Notes under the pieces: model-generated
The model's input: only the letters and a program-made list of their open reading frames with translations
What the model was told of the DNA's origin: nothing
The model's database searches: none
In this document: in pieces, positions 30,151 through 43,064 of the stretch
Layout: each line of letters begins with the position of its first letter
Position numbering within the stretch: position 1 is the first letter of the stretch
Origin: Selaginella moellendorffii
Taxonomy: Eukaryota > Streptophyta > Lycopodiopsida > Selaginellales > Selaginellaceae
DNA length: 64,000 nt
Assembly (NCBI RefSeq): GCF_000143415.4
Contig: NW_003314269.1
Coordinates: 672,034-736,033, forward strand
Reading direction: 5' to 3'
Position numbers and translations under genes: made by a program

Positions 30151-32873
30151 TCCTGAGGAGCGGACTGCTAGCGAGCTCTATGTTTTGGAAGAAGTTTTCT
30201 CGGATATCAAGCTCATCAGCAATCTCCCATTTTCTAAACGACTTGAGGCAAGCGTTTAGAAGCCATTTTCTTGGAGATTGACTGTTTTTTTTTTTTTTTG
30301 GTTTTTCTTTGTCTAGATTTGTAAATTTATCCATTACGAGGATGTTCCCGAGTGCACACCTGGTAATTTGTGAAGTGTGCTAGTCTCCTGCTGAGCTCTT
30401 CACCCGAGTTTTTCACTTGCAGTGTATCGCGAAGGGGACGAGGGCAACAACTTCTATGTGATTTTTACTGGCTCAGTGAAGGTAAGAGGGGAGCCCGTGG
30501 ATATTGAGCTTTGTCAGTGACTTCATTCTGGTTTTGTAGGTGACAGCTACGTTTGGAAGAAAGGAAAAGTTGCTGAATGCTCTCTATGCTGGAGACTACT
30601 TTGGAGAGGCAGCGTTTCTGCACGAACATTACCGAAGGTTTGCTATGGAACTTATTGAAGCCATTCCTTACGTTCTTTTGTCAAGCAGGAGGGAAACGGT
30701 GTCGACACTCAGGCGGGTATGCCTTTATAGATTTCTTGGAAAGCTTTTGTGTTGAGGCCTTTTATTATTTGTTTCTGCAAGTGCGAGCTTTTGGTTTTGA
30801 GAAAGGCAGACTACGAGGCAGCTCTAAAGACAGACATAACTGAAGAAGTGCGAGATAACTTCAAGGCGTTGCAAGTAAGCATGAACTTTGTTCGCAGAAA
30901 TTAGAAGCACAACATTCCTTCCTTTTTTCAGAATGTAAACGTCCTGCAAAAGATTGCAAAGGGTGGCATGTATCGTCTAGCAAGCCTCTTGACGTCTCGG
31001 AGCTATCCGAAAAACAGAGGTACTTTTTATCACCTCTTATATCTGGAAGTGATAACAACAGAGTTTATATTGGATGATAACAGGCAAAACCAAATGAACA
31101 CAGTTTATGGATTGATTTTTTGCAGTCATAACTTTCCAGGGCGACGAAGCTCGTGAGATGTACTTCATCAAGAGCGGAGAGTGCCGTGTAAGCTCATCCC
31201 GGGGTTTCGTTTTGGTTGTCTAATTAATAGTCTTCAGGTTGTTATGCATGTTGCGACTCCAGGCGATGCGTCTCCTCGTTCTCTTCCTCGAGCTGCCTCA
31301 AGTTTATGCCAGTACAGGTAAACCTTGGCTTTGCTACGTAGCACCCGGCGATTTGACCTTGCTTCTCAGGCCTACCACGCACGATCATTGCAAACAAAAA
31401 GTGAAGGAGCTCCAAAAACACTGGGGACATCCACATTTTATGACTCGGCCATTGTCTTGCCCGACAAGTCGAAGCCAGTCCGTTCCTCCAATTTCGTTTA
31501 GTCCACCAGTGATCTACGAGTATGAGTCGAGCAACATGGCCTCCACAAAACCAGTTGCCGTGACGGTTCAGGGAAGGCCTTCGTCAGCACCGGAGGCACG
31601 AGTTACTTTCAAAGACACCAGTGCCGAGAGCAAGCTTTTGTCGGCTCCAAGGGATTTTGACGTATCCAGCAGGCGTGAAGCCACACCAGAACAGGATGTT
31701 GTAGGGCGCAGTGTCTCAGCACAGGGACACCAGCGTCAAAGTCGGCTAAAGAGCGAGAAGCAGCAAATGCATCCGAGGCAGAAGAAGGCGCTACCTTTTC
31801 TTCCAAGCACCATCAAGCAGTCATACTTGGAACAGGAACAGGAGAATGCTCAGGAAACTTCTGGCCGTTTGAAGTCCATCAGGTTCTCACGCAAATCTAG
31901 GCCGCTGTCTCAAATGTCACTGCGGTCTTATAAGTCTAGGAAGGGGAGTAAAGAAGGCCAGACCAACACGGAATACTCCTTAGAGTCCCTTCTCAAGGAG
32001 ATCAATCACAAGTTTAGTGATGAGTCCATCCAGGACCTGGAGTTTTCGGACAAGGAGGCCATGCTATGGGGAATGGGAACGGCAGACACTGGTTTGCTGC
32101 GTGGAGACGTGAGCGACCCTATGAATTACCAGAATAAGTTTGAGGTGTGGGTAAGAACAGTGATATCCAGAGAGAAGAAGTTGCGGGCAATCGAAGAAAA
32201 CTCGGAAGATGGACTGTCGGCGAGTTTTCGGTCTAGTGAGAACACTGGGACCGAGACTGAGATCGATAAACTCTTCAAGGTATGGTCATACTTTTCAAGC
32301 TTTTTATTTGGAAGATGAAGGTTTGTGTTTTGTAGACGGGAACGATATTGGATGTAGGTGGACTTCACGCTGGAGAGTACTTCGGAGAGGTATTCATAGT
32401 CGAAGTTTGTTCTTCTTTTTGGGAAGTTTCTTACTTTCTTAAGAAATCCAGGCTGGTCTTCTAAGCAAAGCTACAAGGGCGGCCAGCATTCTTAGTGTTA
32501 CAGACGTGGAGGTTTTGGTTCTCACAAACTCGGATTTTAGTCGTCGCTTGGACCAAGACATCATTGATTGTCTCTGTGCGGCCGTAAGTTTGATCTCCTT
32601 TTTCATTCCTATTGCTGGTTTCAACTTTTTTTTTTCTCTCTTCTCAGAACTACAAGAAGGCCAGCTTTATGCTTGAACAATTCTATAAAACGCATCGGTG
32701 GGAGTTGGTTAAGGTGTGCTTAAGTTTTCTCTCTTCCCATGAAGTTTTTCTTTTGTTCTTGGCAGAAAAGAGTAATGAAAGATGCGCTCATGGGAAAAAA
32801 GGAAAGGTTTCCAAATCGTTTCTACCACGACATGAGCGACGCGATTCGAAGAAAGGGCATGAGAATCGAGTAG
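30151..32873 (+). CDS. Protein with several cyclic-nucleotide-binding (CNBD) domains, 5' end unresolved
   Basis: At least three CNBD signatures occur across many short exons. The first is LISNLPFSKRLE ... ICKFIHYEDVPECTP ... VYREGDEGNNFYVIFTGSVK ... LNALYAGDYFGEAAFL. The second is VITFQGDEAREMYFIKSGECRV. The third is ILDVGGLHAGEYFGEAGLLSKATRAASI ... VLVLTNSDF. A long, basic, Ser-rich exon without domain homology (31239-32318 open frame) sits between the second and third. The C-terminus continues QFYKTHRWELVKKRVMKDAL and ends with RRKGMRIE at TAG 32873. No kinase or ion-channel segment is visible, so it is a stand-alone sensor or scaffold, as in some algal and animal CNBD proteins. Introns are 50-120 bp. 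The start codon lies upstream of 30151 and could not be fixed. Confidence 0.75.
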
Positions 32874-32975
32874 TTCTTGATTTTTTGGAAACTCAGTGGT
32901 GCTGGTCCTTTTAATTTTTTTTTTATGTTTATAAAGGTCGTTGACCGTATGGTTGACCAGGTCAATTGGCTATGA

Positions 32976-34973
32976 ATGAATGTGGCGCGCAGGAGGACAA
33001 GCAGCCGCGATGCTCGGATGGTGGAGCTGGGATCGATGGCCCTGGAGGAGCTCGAAAGGAGCAATGTGATAAGCTGGGCGAGAGCTCCACCAAGAACAGC
33101 AACAAGACCTGGTGGAGCTCTTTTGTGGGGTCGCGAGGAGCTCCAGCGGGCATTGGATCGAGTGGAGCAGCTGGGGGGAATCCACCACATCTCTCTCTCT
33201 GTATTTGCAGCGCTCCTCCGCCAGTGCGGGAACGTGAGAGCCTTGAACGAAGGCCGAAGAGTTCACGCTTCACTGGCTATGGTAGCGGCGGATTCGAGCT
33301 CGGCCTTCTGGGCGAATCTTCTCATCCAAATGTATGGGAAATGTGGATCCAGCGAGGATGCGCGGGATGTTTTTGACAAGCTAGGCAATCTTCGCAACTC
33401 TTACTCGTGGACCATTCTTCTCACTGCATATACCCAAACCGGGCATTTATTAGAGGCGAACTTTGTGTATGAAAGAATGCCTTGTTTTAACGTAGTTGCA
33501 TGGACGATTTTAATCACTGCAAACGCCAAGCACGGTAACGTAATCGATGCAAAGAAAATCTTCGACGCCATGCACGAAAGGAATCTTGTTTCCTGGAACG
33601 CATTGCTAACCGCATATGCCCAAAAAGGATATCGAAAAGAGGCAGTGAGGATGTTCTCTAAGCTGGATCAAGAGGGAGAAAGGCCCAACGAGATTACTCT
33701 CACCAGCGTTCTCGAGGCCTGTTCGGATCCACGCACCATATATCTTGGAAGAACCCTCCATAGCATTGTCTCTGGAGACGAGGAGCTTAGCAAGAGCGTG
33801 GTGGTGTCCACGGCACTCGTGAACATGTACGCACAGTGCGGTCGATCGATCGAAGCCCGCAGTGTTTTCGACACGATGGCGACCAGGAACTCCGTCACTT
33901 GGACGTCAATGATCTCCGCCTATGCTCGAAACGGTCAGAGCTCGCAAGCACTGCTCATGCTCGAGCTCATGGACGTGGAAGGGATCGAGGCAAGCGACGC
34001 TACTTTCGTGTGTGCCATTCACGCTTGTGCGAACTTACGAGATCTCTCCATCGCCCTCGTCGTCCACGACGCGATGAAAACCTCTGGAAGCTCACACTTG
34101 CACGACCTCAAGGTGGAAAATGCCATAGTCGACATGTATTCGAAGTGCGGCAGCCTCGATCTCACACAAGAGATGTTTGATGCCATGGGCGATAGAAATG
34201 TGATCTCCTGGAGTGCTCTCATCGCTGCCTACGCACAGAGCGATCGATCCATCTACGACGCGCACCACGCAATCCGGCTCTTCTTGCAAATGGATCTTGA
34301 AGGGATGGATCCCAACGAGGTAACGTCGGTGGCAGCATTGGATGCTTGCTCCAAGCTTGCATCGGTGGAGCTCGGGAAGACCATCCATGCAAACATCATC
34401 GTCCATGATGTGGTGGTGGCAACTGCGCTCGTCAACATGTACGCTAAGTGTGGGACTCTCCACGAAGCTTGCAAAGTTTTCTTGTCGTTTCCACAGCAAG
34501 AACACGATACCATTCTTTGCAATGCAATGCTCACGGCCTTTGTCCACAATGGCTGCGAGAAGCTGGCGATTGAAACCTTTCGATCCAATCTGGAGCTCCA
34601 GGGAATCCGACCCACTTCCGTGACCTTCATTGCCGTGCTCCTGGCCTGTGCTCGAGCTGGCCTTGTGGGAGATGGATGGAGCTACTTTGTTTCGCTAAAA
34701 TGTGACTATGGGATCATTCCCAGCGTGTTTCATTATGAGTGCATGTTGGATCTTCTGGGACGAGCTGGGCTTGTGTGTGATGCCGAGGAACTTACGAACA
34801 ATATGCCCATGGTTCCAGACTCCACAGCATGGTTGAGTGTTTTATCCTCGGCTTGTAGGAGTGATCCAAATGTTGCAGACAGAGTTTTTCAAAATGTGGA
34901 TCTCGACGATCCTGTAGCTTATGTTCTTCTGGCAAACACTTGGAGGAACACCTCAGGAAACCTTGAGGATTGA
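32976..34973 (+). CDS. Pentatricopeptide repeat protein, PLS class, no DYW domain
   Basis: An intronless 665-residue PPR protein. Repeats run from about residue 75 to 640, for example FAALLRQCGNVRALNEGRRVHA, WANLLIQMYGKCGSSEDARDVFD, SWTILLTAYTQTGHLLEANFVYERMP, SWNALLTAYAQKGYRKEAVRMF and LVNMYAKCGTLHEACKVF. The order of P, L and S motifs marks the plant PLS subfamily, whose members bind organelle transcripts, often for C-to-U editing. The C-terminus stops inside the E region (PVAYVLLANTWRNTSGNLED), with no E+ or DYW deaminase. This form is common among early land-plant genes of this type but would need a partner for editing. The N-terminus is Arg-rich, and ATG 32976 is the first in frame. It begins 103 bp after the CNBD gene ends. 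A scrambled fragment of this gene or a relative lies at 51626-51965. Confidence 0.9.
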   Translation: MNVARRRTSSRDARMVELGSMALEELERSNVISWARAPPRTATRPGGALLWGREELQRALDRVEQLGGIHHISLSVFAALLRQCGNVRALNEGRRVHASLAMVAADSSSAFWANLLIQMYGKCGSSEDARDVFDKLGNLRNSYSWTILLTAYTQTGHLLEANFVYERMPCFNVVAWTILITANAKHGNVIDAKKIFDAMHERNLVSWNALLTAYAQKGYRKEAVRMFSKLDQEGERPNEITLTSVLEACSDPRTIYLGRTLHSIVSGDEELSKSVVVSTALVNMYAQCGRSIEARSVFDTMATRNSVTWTSMISAYARNGQSSQALLMLELMDVEGIEASDATFVCAIHACANLRDLSIALVVHDAMKTSGSSHLHDLKVENAIVDMYSKCGSLDLTQEMFDAMGDRNVISWSALIAAYAQSDRSIYDAHHAIRLFLQMDLEGMDPNEVTSVAALDACSKLASVELGKTIHANIIVHDVVVATALVNMYAKCGTLHEACKVFLSFPQQEHDTILCNAMLTAFVHNGCEKLAIETFRSNLELQGIRPTSVTFIAVLLACARAGLVGDGWSYFVSLKCDYGIIPSVFHYECMLDLLGRAGLVCDAEELTNNMPMVPDSTAWLSVLSSACRSDPNVADRVFQNVDLDDPVAYVLLANTWRNTSGNLED

Positions 34974-34979
34974 GAAAAC

Positions 34980-37900
34980 TTTTCATAGTGCAGCTATAGT
35001 GGGGGTATAGATTTGACTAGACAAGTAGGCAACCTGTCAATAGAATCTAGCACCACCTATTAATTTTTACTTCAAGAAGGGTCTCAAACAAAGTTGTTCT
35101 GGAAAGTAGACTTGGATAGATCTCTTCCAAATCCAAAGTTACCTTCTTCAAGTGTGGAAGATAGAACATTCACATATTGTGTAGTCTTTCTAGGATGTTA
35201 TCCAAGTTTATATCTCCATCAAACTGTAAATTACTAAATTTTCTAATCATTTCATTCATAAACTCAGTCTTCATCCCAACTTAGGGTACTCTAGTTAAAA
35301 TGTTTCACATATTTACTTTAACCACATGACTAAAATGAGGTTTTGATGAGTTATATAAAGGATTTAAGGAGGTAATGAAGTTTTGATGAGCCATATAAAG
35401 GATCTAAGGAGGTAATGCCACCCATGGAGCATCAAACATTTGATTTTCTAAAGAGGGCTGGCTTCACAAAGTCACCTTAATGTTTATATTATGACTCACC
35501 ACAACTTTCTTTGGTCACTTTGGTAAATTTCATGTGGTGTAATTCCTTTAGCTAATTAATAGAGTTGGGTTTAAGTATGTAATCAAATGATTTGATTTAA
35601 TGTAATCTTTTAGATTTAAATTCCCCGAGATGTCACCCCCAATAACACTTAACTTAAAATATCCTAAAACCTTTAATTTCAAACATCCTAAAATCTTTAA
35701 CTGATTGAAAAAGAAAATATAGGCCCTTTCCTTTTATATTTTAACTCCTATAAAAAAATCATTTTAGACTTTCACCCCACTCTTGGATATATTTAGCTCT
35801 TGGATATGTTTGATACTTTAGACACTTGGTTTTTAAATCTTTAGGTTCTAAGACTTTAGTCTTGACATTCTACATATCATGACACTTGCTACATACATAC
35901 TTTTATCTTTTTCTAGAGACTTGCTTATCTATTGCTTTATGCTTGTTCTTTGAGTGCTTTTTTTGGAGTTTCACTCCTGCTCTAGACTTTTTAAATTAGA
36001 CTTTTTAGTCTAAACTTGTTATATTTATTAAACTTCCATTTCAGCCACTGTTATATGGTATATTCTTAACTTCATTTTTTAGACTTAGGGATTTGTGCAT
36101 AAATAAAGTTTAATATCCTCATCAAATGAAATTTTATTTTTGGAAGTAACCTTATCATGGATTACTATTTTCTTTTTGGCACAAAGCCACTATTTGTGAA
36201 GTTTAACACCAAAGACTCATTATACTTTGCACATCCTTTAAGGGGCATGGATCCTCCTACTTATACACTCAACACCTCACTTGTGAGTGTTTCCCTTCTC
36301 TACTGGTTTAAATCCACTAGAAATACTTAAGTTTATTATTCACTCTAGAGTAGTTTCAAACTATATCAACATAAAAATCACCTTTTGGATTTTTGATCTT
36401 TCACTTATTTTAATTTCCTAGATGTCCTTACATCTCCCTATACACATGTATCATCCCAAGAAATTTTTTTTAAGGACCTCTTTTTTATTGGGTACCAATT
36501 TAGTCTAACTTTCTAAGAAGTTTTCTCCTTTAGATTTATCCTTAGTTCAACCTTATCAACTTTGATGCTTTCACACTTATTTTCCCTATCTGCCTAAGAT
36601 GCTTCTATTTGATCATTTGATTGCATAATTAAAATTTATCTCAATTTTATATTTCTACCCATTTGTCAAACTACTTAGTGTTATCACTTCTTTGATCAAT
36701 AATTTCTACTAGGGTTAGTCATAGGTCTATCATTTTATTATGCCATGTCACCTTTTGAAGTTTTTACCTTTTCCCAATTTCAAGCACTCCCCTTGGAAAT
36801 CTGTACCTTTTTTTTATATATCTATTGTACTAATTTGTAAATATATTATACAATTGGTAAATAAGTTATAGTGTTGTGGGAAAGACATTTATGTGAAATA
36901 GGCTGATAAAAGACTAGTAGAGAAAAAGATTAATGACCTATAATGGATTTATAAAAAAGGAAAAAAACTTTTAAAATGATTCATAATAGAGGGAAGGTCC
37001 ATAAATACCCTTTTTCAATTGGTTAAAAAGGTTTTAAAATACTTAAGGTTAAGTGTCATTAGGTTTGAATATAACTAGGCTAAGAAACCACAAAAAAGAT
37101 ATATATTTCCAAGGGAAGGAAACCACCAATATGTGAGAAAAGTTATAGATTTCCAAAGGAAAGAAACCACTAAAGGGTGAGTGCTTAGACAACCTAACAT
37201 ATTTATCAATTATATAACATGTTTACCAATCGTAATAATATTATTCCAAAACCTTAATTGCTAAATATCAATCTCAATAGTGTGATTCTTTTAGCTAATT
37301 AACAAATTATTAAATGTCAATCTCAATATATGGTATGGTTCTTCTAGCCAATCAATAGAGTTGGATTTGAGACCACTCTTATACTAAATATAAGTTTATA
37401 AATTTAAACTTTTTGGAATGTCATTCATTTAAGAACTATTGAACCCCAAAAACACTTAACCTTAAATATTTTAAAACTTTTAATCAATTAAAAATGGGGG
37501 TACACTCTTATTCACAATCTTTTCCTTAACCTCAATACACTATCTCTCAAGTTCTCTTTGATTACTTAGTTAAATATGTTATGTTTTCATAAAAAACACA
37601 CTAATTGTGACAATAACTCTAGAGCATCTCTCACTTGGCGTGTTTGGCTAAACACTCTTTATTAAGAGTCTATGACCATAAAATATATAAATATTCTCAT
37701 ATTCCAAACTATCACTATACCCTAATGTCTATAAAACACAAATCCCTAAATTCCAAAGTTAATCTAAAGATGTATCATGTGACAATAACCAAAATAAAAA
37801 TTCATCAAGTGTAACATGTTTGGACTAAAAGTGTAATCTCTTGAATTTAGATTTATTAATAGGTCACTCAGGCCTAGTATTATTCAAACCTAATGACATT

Positions 37901-38750
37901 TAACTCTGAATACCTTAAAGCTTTAACCAATTGAAAAAAAGGATACACTTTTGTTCATGGGTCATTCCTTTTATCTTTGAACTTTTATAGATCATTTTTT
38001 GAATTATTCTCTTTGGCTACTTATAATTCACTATGCTTCTTTATAAATTCACATTCTCGTGAACGAAAGCTAAGAGCCACAACTTTTTCAAGAGCTTTAC
38101 TCTCTTGATACTCTACCCCTCAAGTTGAGCCTAACAAGACTAAACTAGACTACCAAATGTAAATCTTATCATATGGTGTAATTCCTTATAAGAATGATCA
38201 AACTAAGTGCATAAAGTGTTGTATATATCTAAAGCTAAATATATCTAGAACCAGGTATATTAGATATTCGAGGCTAGGTTATCCCAAACTCTAGGGGGTT
38301 TGGTATGTCCTTAAAGAATAGTAAAAGAAGGACTTAATGTGACTAAGGAAAATTATATTTATATGGTGGTGATGATATAAATATTATGGAGTCTAACACT
38401 AAAGAAAACATGAATGGAAACATCTAGTGAAGTGTGTAAAAGTTCATTTTACCTCTTTTAGGAAATCGAATGGTCAATACTCCTAATTCAAATATGAGTG
38501 GCAATACCTGTTTTGCATGGCTCAACAAAACCTCACTCTAGCCATATGGTTGAGGCACTTTAGTGGTGAAGGTGGTGGGAATATTTATAAAGCTCATATT
38601 GGGCTGTAGTGTTTTGAAATGTCATCCCACTTTTTAAAAGATTGGATGGTCAATGTTTCCAATCCAAATATAAATAGCATTAACTACTTGGATACTTTGT
38701 GTGACTCAAATTTGAGCTTTAATAGTTCCTGGGAAATCACTCCAGCCTAA
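34980..38750. other. Gene-free AT-rich block made of diverged repeats
   Basis: At 35330-35420 a 44-bp unit (GTTTTGATGAG-TATATAAAGGAT-TAAGGAGGTAATG) is directly duplicated. 35800-36800 is a diverged copy of the repeat at 16180-17100. It shares AGTTTCACTCCTGCT, TTTAATATCCTCATCAAA and CACTATGCCTTG/CATTATACTTTG blocks in the same order. At 37070-38300 short blocks recur several times (AATACTTAAGGTTAAGTGTCATTAGG, TTCTTTTAGCTAATTAACA). At 38460-38520 and 38625-38690 the same sentence (GATTGGATGGTCAAT ... CCAAATATAAATAG) appears twice. No gene is supported. Confidence 0.6.
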
Positions 38751-38753
38751 AGT

Positions 38754-40441
38754 TTGGAAAGTCTGGACCTCAATACAAGCTTCTTAACAATGGCCAGATT
38801 TCCAAAGTTTAGCTCTATGCTGCGATTGCTCAACTTGTCCATCAACAGCTTGACTGGGAGCGTCTCCATCAGTGGTAACCTGGGACTGGAGGCACTGGAC
38901 CTATCACACAACAGACTCAGCAACTCCATTCCAGAAACTTTTGGGGAGATGACAAACCCTGGACATATCCTATAACAGGTTTAGAAGAGATCTACCTGAT
39001 ATTTGGAGCAAGAACTTGGAGCTCAAGTCCTTGCATATTCGCTCTAGGGTGATTTGCCACCAAGCTTGTGAATTTTACGCGCTGGATACAACTTGCTCTC
39101 CGGGCCACTGGAAGACTTTGCAAGCATCGAGGGTTTGTGTCTCGGGCTAAACAGGTTTAATGGAACGATCCTGAAGTTCCTGGTCCTCACGGGGAATCTT
39201 TTTAGTGGTGCCATACCTCCGGAGCTTGAGAACTGCTCAAACATTAGAGGCATATCGCTCGACAGCAACTACTTGACAGGAACCATCCCAGGCGAACTCT
39301 CAGATCTTGTGCATCTCCAGTACTTACTTCCCATGGGGAATCGTTTTAGTGGCACCATACCTCCGGAGCTTGGAAACTGCTCGAACATCAGAGGTATATT
39401 GCTCGATGGCAATGACTTGACTGGAACCATCCCAGGCAAGCTCTCAAACCTCTCGCATCTCCAGCAGCTAGTTCTCAACAGCAACGACATCGGTGGGGCG
39501 CTCCCTCCTGGACTCTCCAACTGCATGGAGCTCATCGCTCTTTGGCTGCAGCAGAACAGGCTCTCTGGAAATTCAATCCCGGCCTCCTACGGCAAGATGA
39601 CCTTGCTGATTTTCCTCGACGTTGAATCGAACAACCTCTCTAGAGAAGTCCCAGCCATGCTGCAAAACGTCTCGACTTTGCAGTTCCCCTCTCAAACAAC
39701 AGCTTTAGTGGCTCAAACTGGCCTCCCTTGCCTCACGAACTTACGAGCTGGATTTCTTGGATAACAGGTTCTTGGGAGAGATGCCAGTAAGCATTGGCTG
39801 ACTGTTTGCCAGTGTCCAGCTTTACCAAGAGAGCAAAACGGGTTCAGTTGGGGATTATTATGCAAGGACTTGTCTATAAAAGCTTCGCCTACCCGACATC
39901 CATAAACTTCTCCTCTAAACAATTGACTGGAAGCATTCCGGTGGCCATTGGCGACCTCTACAATCTCTAACTGCTGGACTTGAGCCATAACCACCTAACA
40001 GGTCCCATTCCCGAGTCCCTGGGGATGGCAAGGAATCTCTCTAGGGTGGCGCTCGCAAGCAATCGTCTCAATGGCTCCATACCATCGTCTGTGGCGGACC
40101 TATCATTTCTCACCATCTTCGATGTCTCCAACAACAGACAGATACCTGACAGCCCACAACTCTTGTCCATAGACGCAGCTCTCTTCGCTGAGAACCAGCT
40201 CTGTGCCTTACCACTGACCAACACCTATTTGAGCACAGCTACACCATTGCATAGGCCTACAAGAGATAGACAAGGTGGTAGCAAACAAGACCAAAGAGAT
40301 GTGGCAACACTTGTTAGTGTCGCCATCTTCATGGCAGCCTTTTTCTATGCTTTCTTGTGGACCTTCTTGTTTACTCGTCCATTTTGCTGTTCTCACAATC
40401 CATCTTTACCAAGCAATGACCATCAACGAAGATTAAGATGA
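38754..40441 (+). pseudogene. Leucine-rich-repeat receptor-like protein, decayed
   Basis: Three reading-frame blocks are split by frameshifts and stops. They carry plant extracellular LRRs: LRLLNLSINSLTGSVSISG with LEALDLSHNRLSNSIPETFG (38754-38975), LEDFASIEGLCLGLNRFNGT through four copies of PPELENCSNIRGISLDSNYLTGTIPGELS-type repeats (39093-39764), and LTGPIPESLGMARNLSRVAL (39980-40100). The last block ends with a transmembrane helix (VSVAIFMAAFFYAFLWTFLF) and a short tail, without a kinase. The N-terminal signal peptide and cap are missing. It resembles LRR receptor-like proteins that perceive extracellular ligands. It ends exactly where a gypsy remnant begins, so the 3' end may also be cut. 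Confidence 0.8.
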
Positions 40442-40444
40442 ATC

Positions 40445-42250
40445 CTTGATCCCACCTTCAAGGGTGGTCCTCAAGTTGGTGTTTAATCTCTTCGAGTTCC
40501 TTTTCGTTTAACCGATAAGAGGGACAAACCACTACCTTAACACCCTCAATTAGCTCGATCTTATGTTTTATTGGTCGTGAAGGGGGTAACCCCGCCGATA
40601 ACTCCTTTAGCATGGTATCTTGAAATTGGTATAACACCTACTAAATCACTAAAGGTACTTCTTTTGTTCCTATCTTTTTATCACTCTTTATTAACAGTAA
40701 GCATAAAAATGTTGCCTTGGTTCCTTTAATGAATTATCCTATTGTGAATACCAAGTTCAAGCAAGAGTCTTTGGCCTTACATTACTTTACCTTTAAATCC
40801 TTGGCTTCCACCCTGGATTGTTCTCCTTTGGTATTTGTCAGTATCACAAAGAATCTTATCCATGCAAGGCTACAATGAACTGATTGAACCAATCCATCTT
40901 GAAGATCACATCAAATCCCACCACGTCTAACATAGTGAAATTCATGTCTATTTTCTATATCTTTACTTCAAATTTTTCTTGTCGAAGTACCTCATCAGTG
41001 CTTTAGCTACCTTGAACAAACTCTATAGTCCTTGGTTCACCCAACCACTACACTGCTAGTTCGGTTTGCCATGGCTATATTGACTTTGGCCTTCTTCGTT
41101 CTCTCAAGAAGTCTTTCACTTCACCGCAATCAAAATATATATTGTTTCCCATGCTACTAGTAGACTTTATTTTCTTATCAGTAAGTTTATTTCTTTTCAC
41201 TTGACTCTTTCACATACTTGCTCTTTGGCCACAAAATCTACCATTTTGAAACCCCAAAGACTCATTTTTAAGAAAACTTTTCTTTAAATTTCCCTTTGCC
41301 ATATGTCCCCCTTGGTTTGGCTTCTTTGCTGAATATGAACCTTGACACTATTGTGTTCCCTTTCGTAGGTTATAATTGAAATGCACTTTAATAGCTACAT
41401 CTAACGCTTCCTTTTAGTTAATCGGGTTCTAATGCATCACTTCGTCTCAAGCCAAAGTTTGTAAGTCTAATATGAAGGTATGAAACACATTCATATCATC
41501 CAGGATCCTCTTGGCCATAAACCCATTAACATACTCTTGAATGGTTTTTATTTGCTTTAGCTTATTTAGCTCATCCTTTAGGTGCAGAGTAGCATTTGGA
41601 GGAACATAAGTTTTGTGGATCCTCACCTTTATCACTTCCCAAGTAGCCACTAGTCCTTCGTTGGCCTCTGTTATTCTCCACCAAAACTTAGCATTATTTA
41701 CTAAGTATGGTTTTGCATATGGGACGTTTTTCAAATTTGGTAATTGTAACAGTTGAAAATAATTCTCCATATCGTAAAACCAATCCTCCACCACCTTATA
41801 GTCATTCACTTCTTTAAAGACCGGTGGGGGCTTTGGTTTGTACTTGGGATTGAAAGACTGATTCTACTTCAGCTTATTTGACCTTATTCAATTCTACCTC
41901 AATCTCTGCCAAAGGGCCCATGCCTTTTGTATTGCTAACATTTGCAATCTTTTGCATTTTTTTTCCACTTTTTATCATGTTTTACCTTGTGTATGAGGGT
42001 CTTTAGCAGGGCATTTACATTAATTATCCTTCTAAAATGTTCAATCAAGCCTTGGATAACTAAACCTCCCCTCTAGACTCCTATTTAAAAGTTTTCTCAC
42101 TAGAGTCTACCTTGTGTAAGGATTCCTCATCCATAACTTCTTCTTTGACTGGAGGCTCTAGCTCTGGAAGAGGTTCCATATCTACCTTGATTATTTTACA
42201 CCTTGTATTAGCCATCTTCTAATAATCTGCCTCTATCCTTTGCTAGAATT
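40445..42250 (-). mobile_element. Gypsy remnant: gag, protease and start of reverse transcriptase
   Basis: On the minus strand, 40450-40620 reads KELSAGLPPSRPIKHKIELI and GVKVVVCPSYRLNEKELEEI, the start of gypsy reverse transcriptase (LPP-R---H-I-L--G--P---PYR). Further right, 41447-41809 encodes a gag domain (VVEDWFYDMENYFQL, AKFWWRITEANEG, LHLKDELNKLKQ, VNGFMAKRILDDMN). The order is right for an element on the minus strand that is cut off within reverse transcriptase at its junction with the LRR pseudogene. No LTRs were identified. Confidence 0.75.
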
Positions 42251-43064
42251 GAGGAAAAGGCTCCGATACTAGATTGTAAGCCACAAGTTTTTCCTTTCTA
42301 ATTTGTTAGTTTACTTCATTTATCTGATCACTATTGCTTTGGCCTTAAATAAGTTCTTTAGCCAAGCTTCCCATCTATTGTACCAGATCCTATTTGGTTT
42401 TACTTGGCTTCAACTATTCACTACACAAACAATAGAGTGTTACCCATCTATCATGAATTCCTAAATTCTCTCCCAATCCCCCTCATCGGTTAAATTGGAC
42501 TTAAGGTTTAGCTACACTCCCTACAGACACAAGCAACCAAACATGCTAAGCCTCTAGATTTCTAACATCCCTTAGTACAACAAAACTTGATTATAGAACC
42601 TTCTAAATCCCAAGCTTTGGGTGCATCATTTGCTTTAAGACCCCGAAGGGAAACATTATGGCATAATAGCTCAGTATGGGTACCCTTATTCCCCTACTTC
42701 CATCCTAAAGGGAAGGCCCAAGCCTCTAGGAAGGGGTGAGGACCAATGAGCTATATGGTACTCATGTAAGGCACCATTCCACATGAATTAAGAGCACCAT
42801 AATTAATTTTCCTTATGGGAGTGGGAGTTGTTCTTGAGCACTTCCTTGGGTGGTTTTCTTGGCACCACTTAAGTCCATGCTCACTCCCACCCAAAACCCC
42901 TAACCCTTAGTTCCAACCTCAAACCTTAAGTTAATTTGGAAGCACTACTAGAGAGTTTGTTCAAAACTGAAGACTAGTGCATAGACCTCACTATACCTAC
43001 TATTCTTTTGGAACCCCCCCCCCCCCATAGGATGATTGTTTTGGGCTTTCACCCATGACCTGTA
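42251..43064. other. Repeat-derived sequence without a clear gene
   Basis: It probably belongs to the 5' part of the neighbouring gypsy remnant. It includes a run of 13 C (about 43014-43026). No protein is recognised. Confidence 0.4.
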
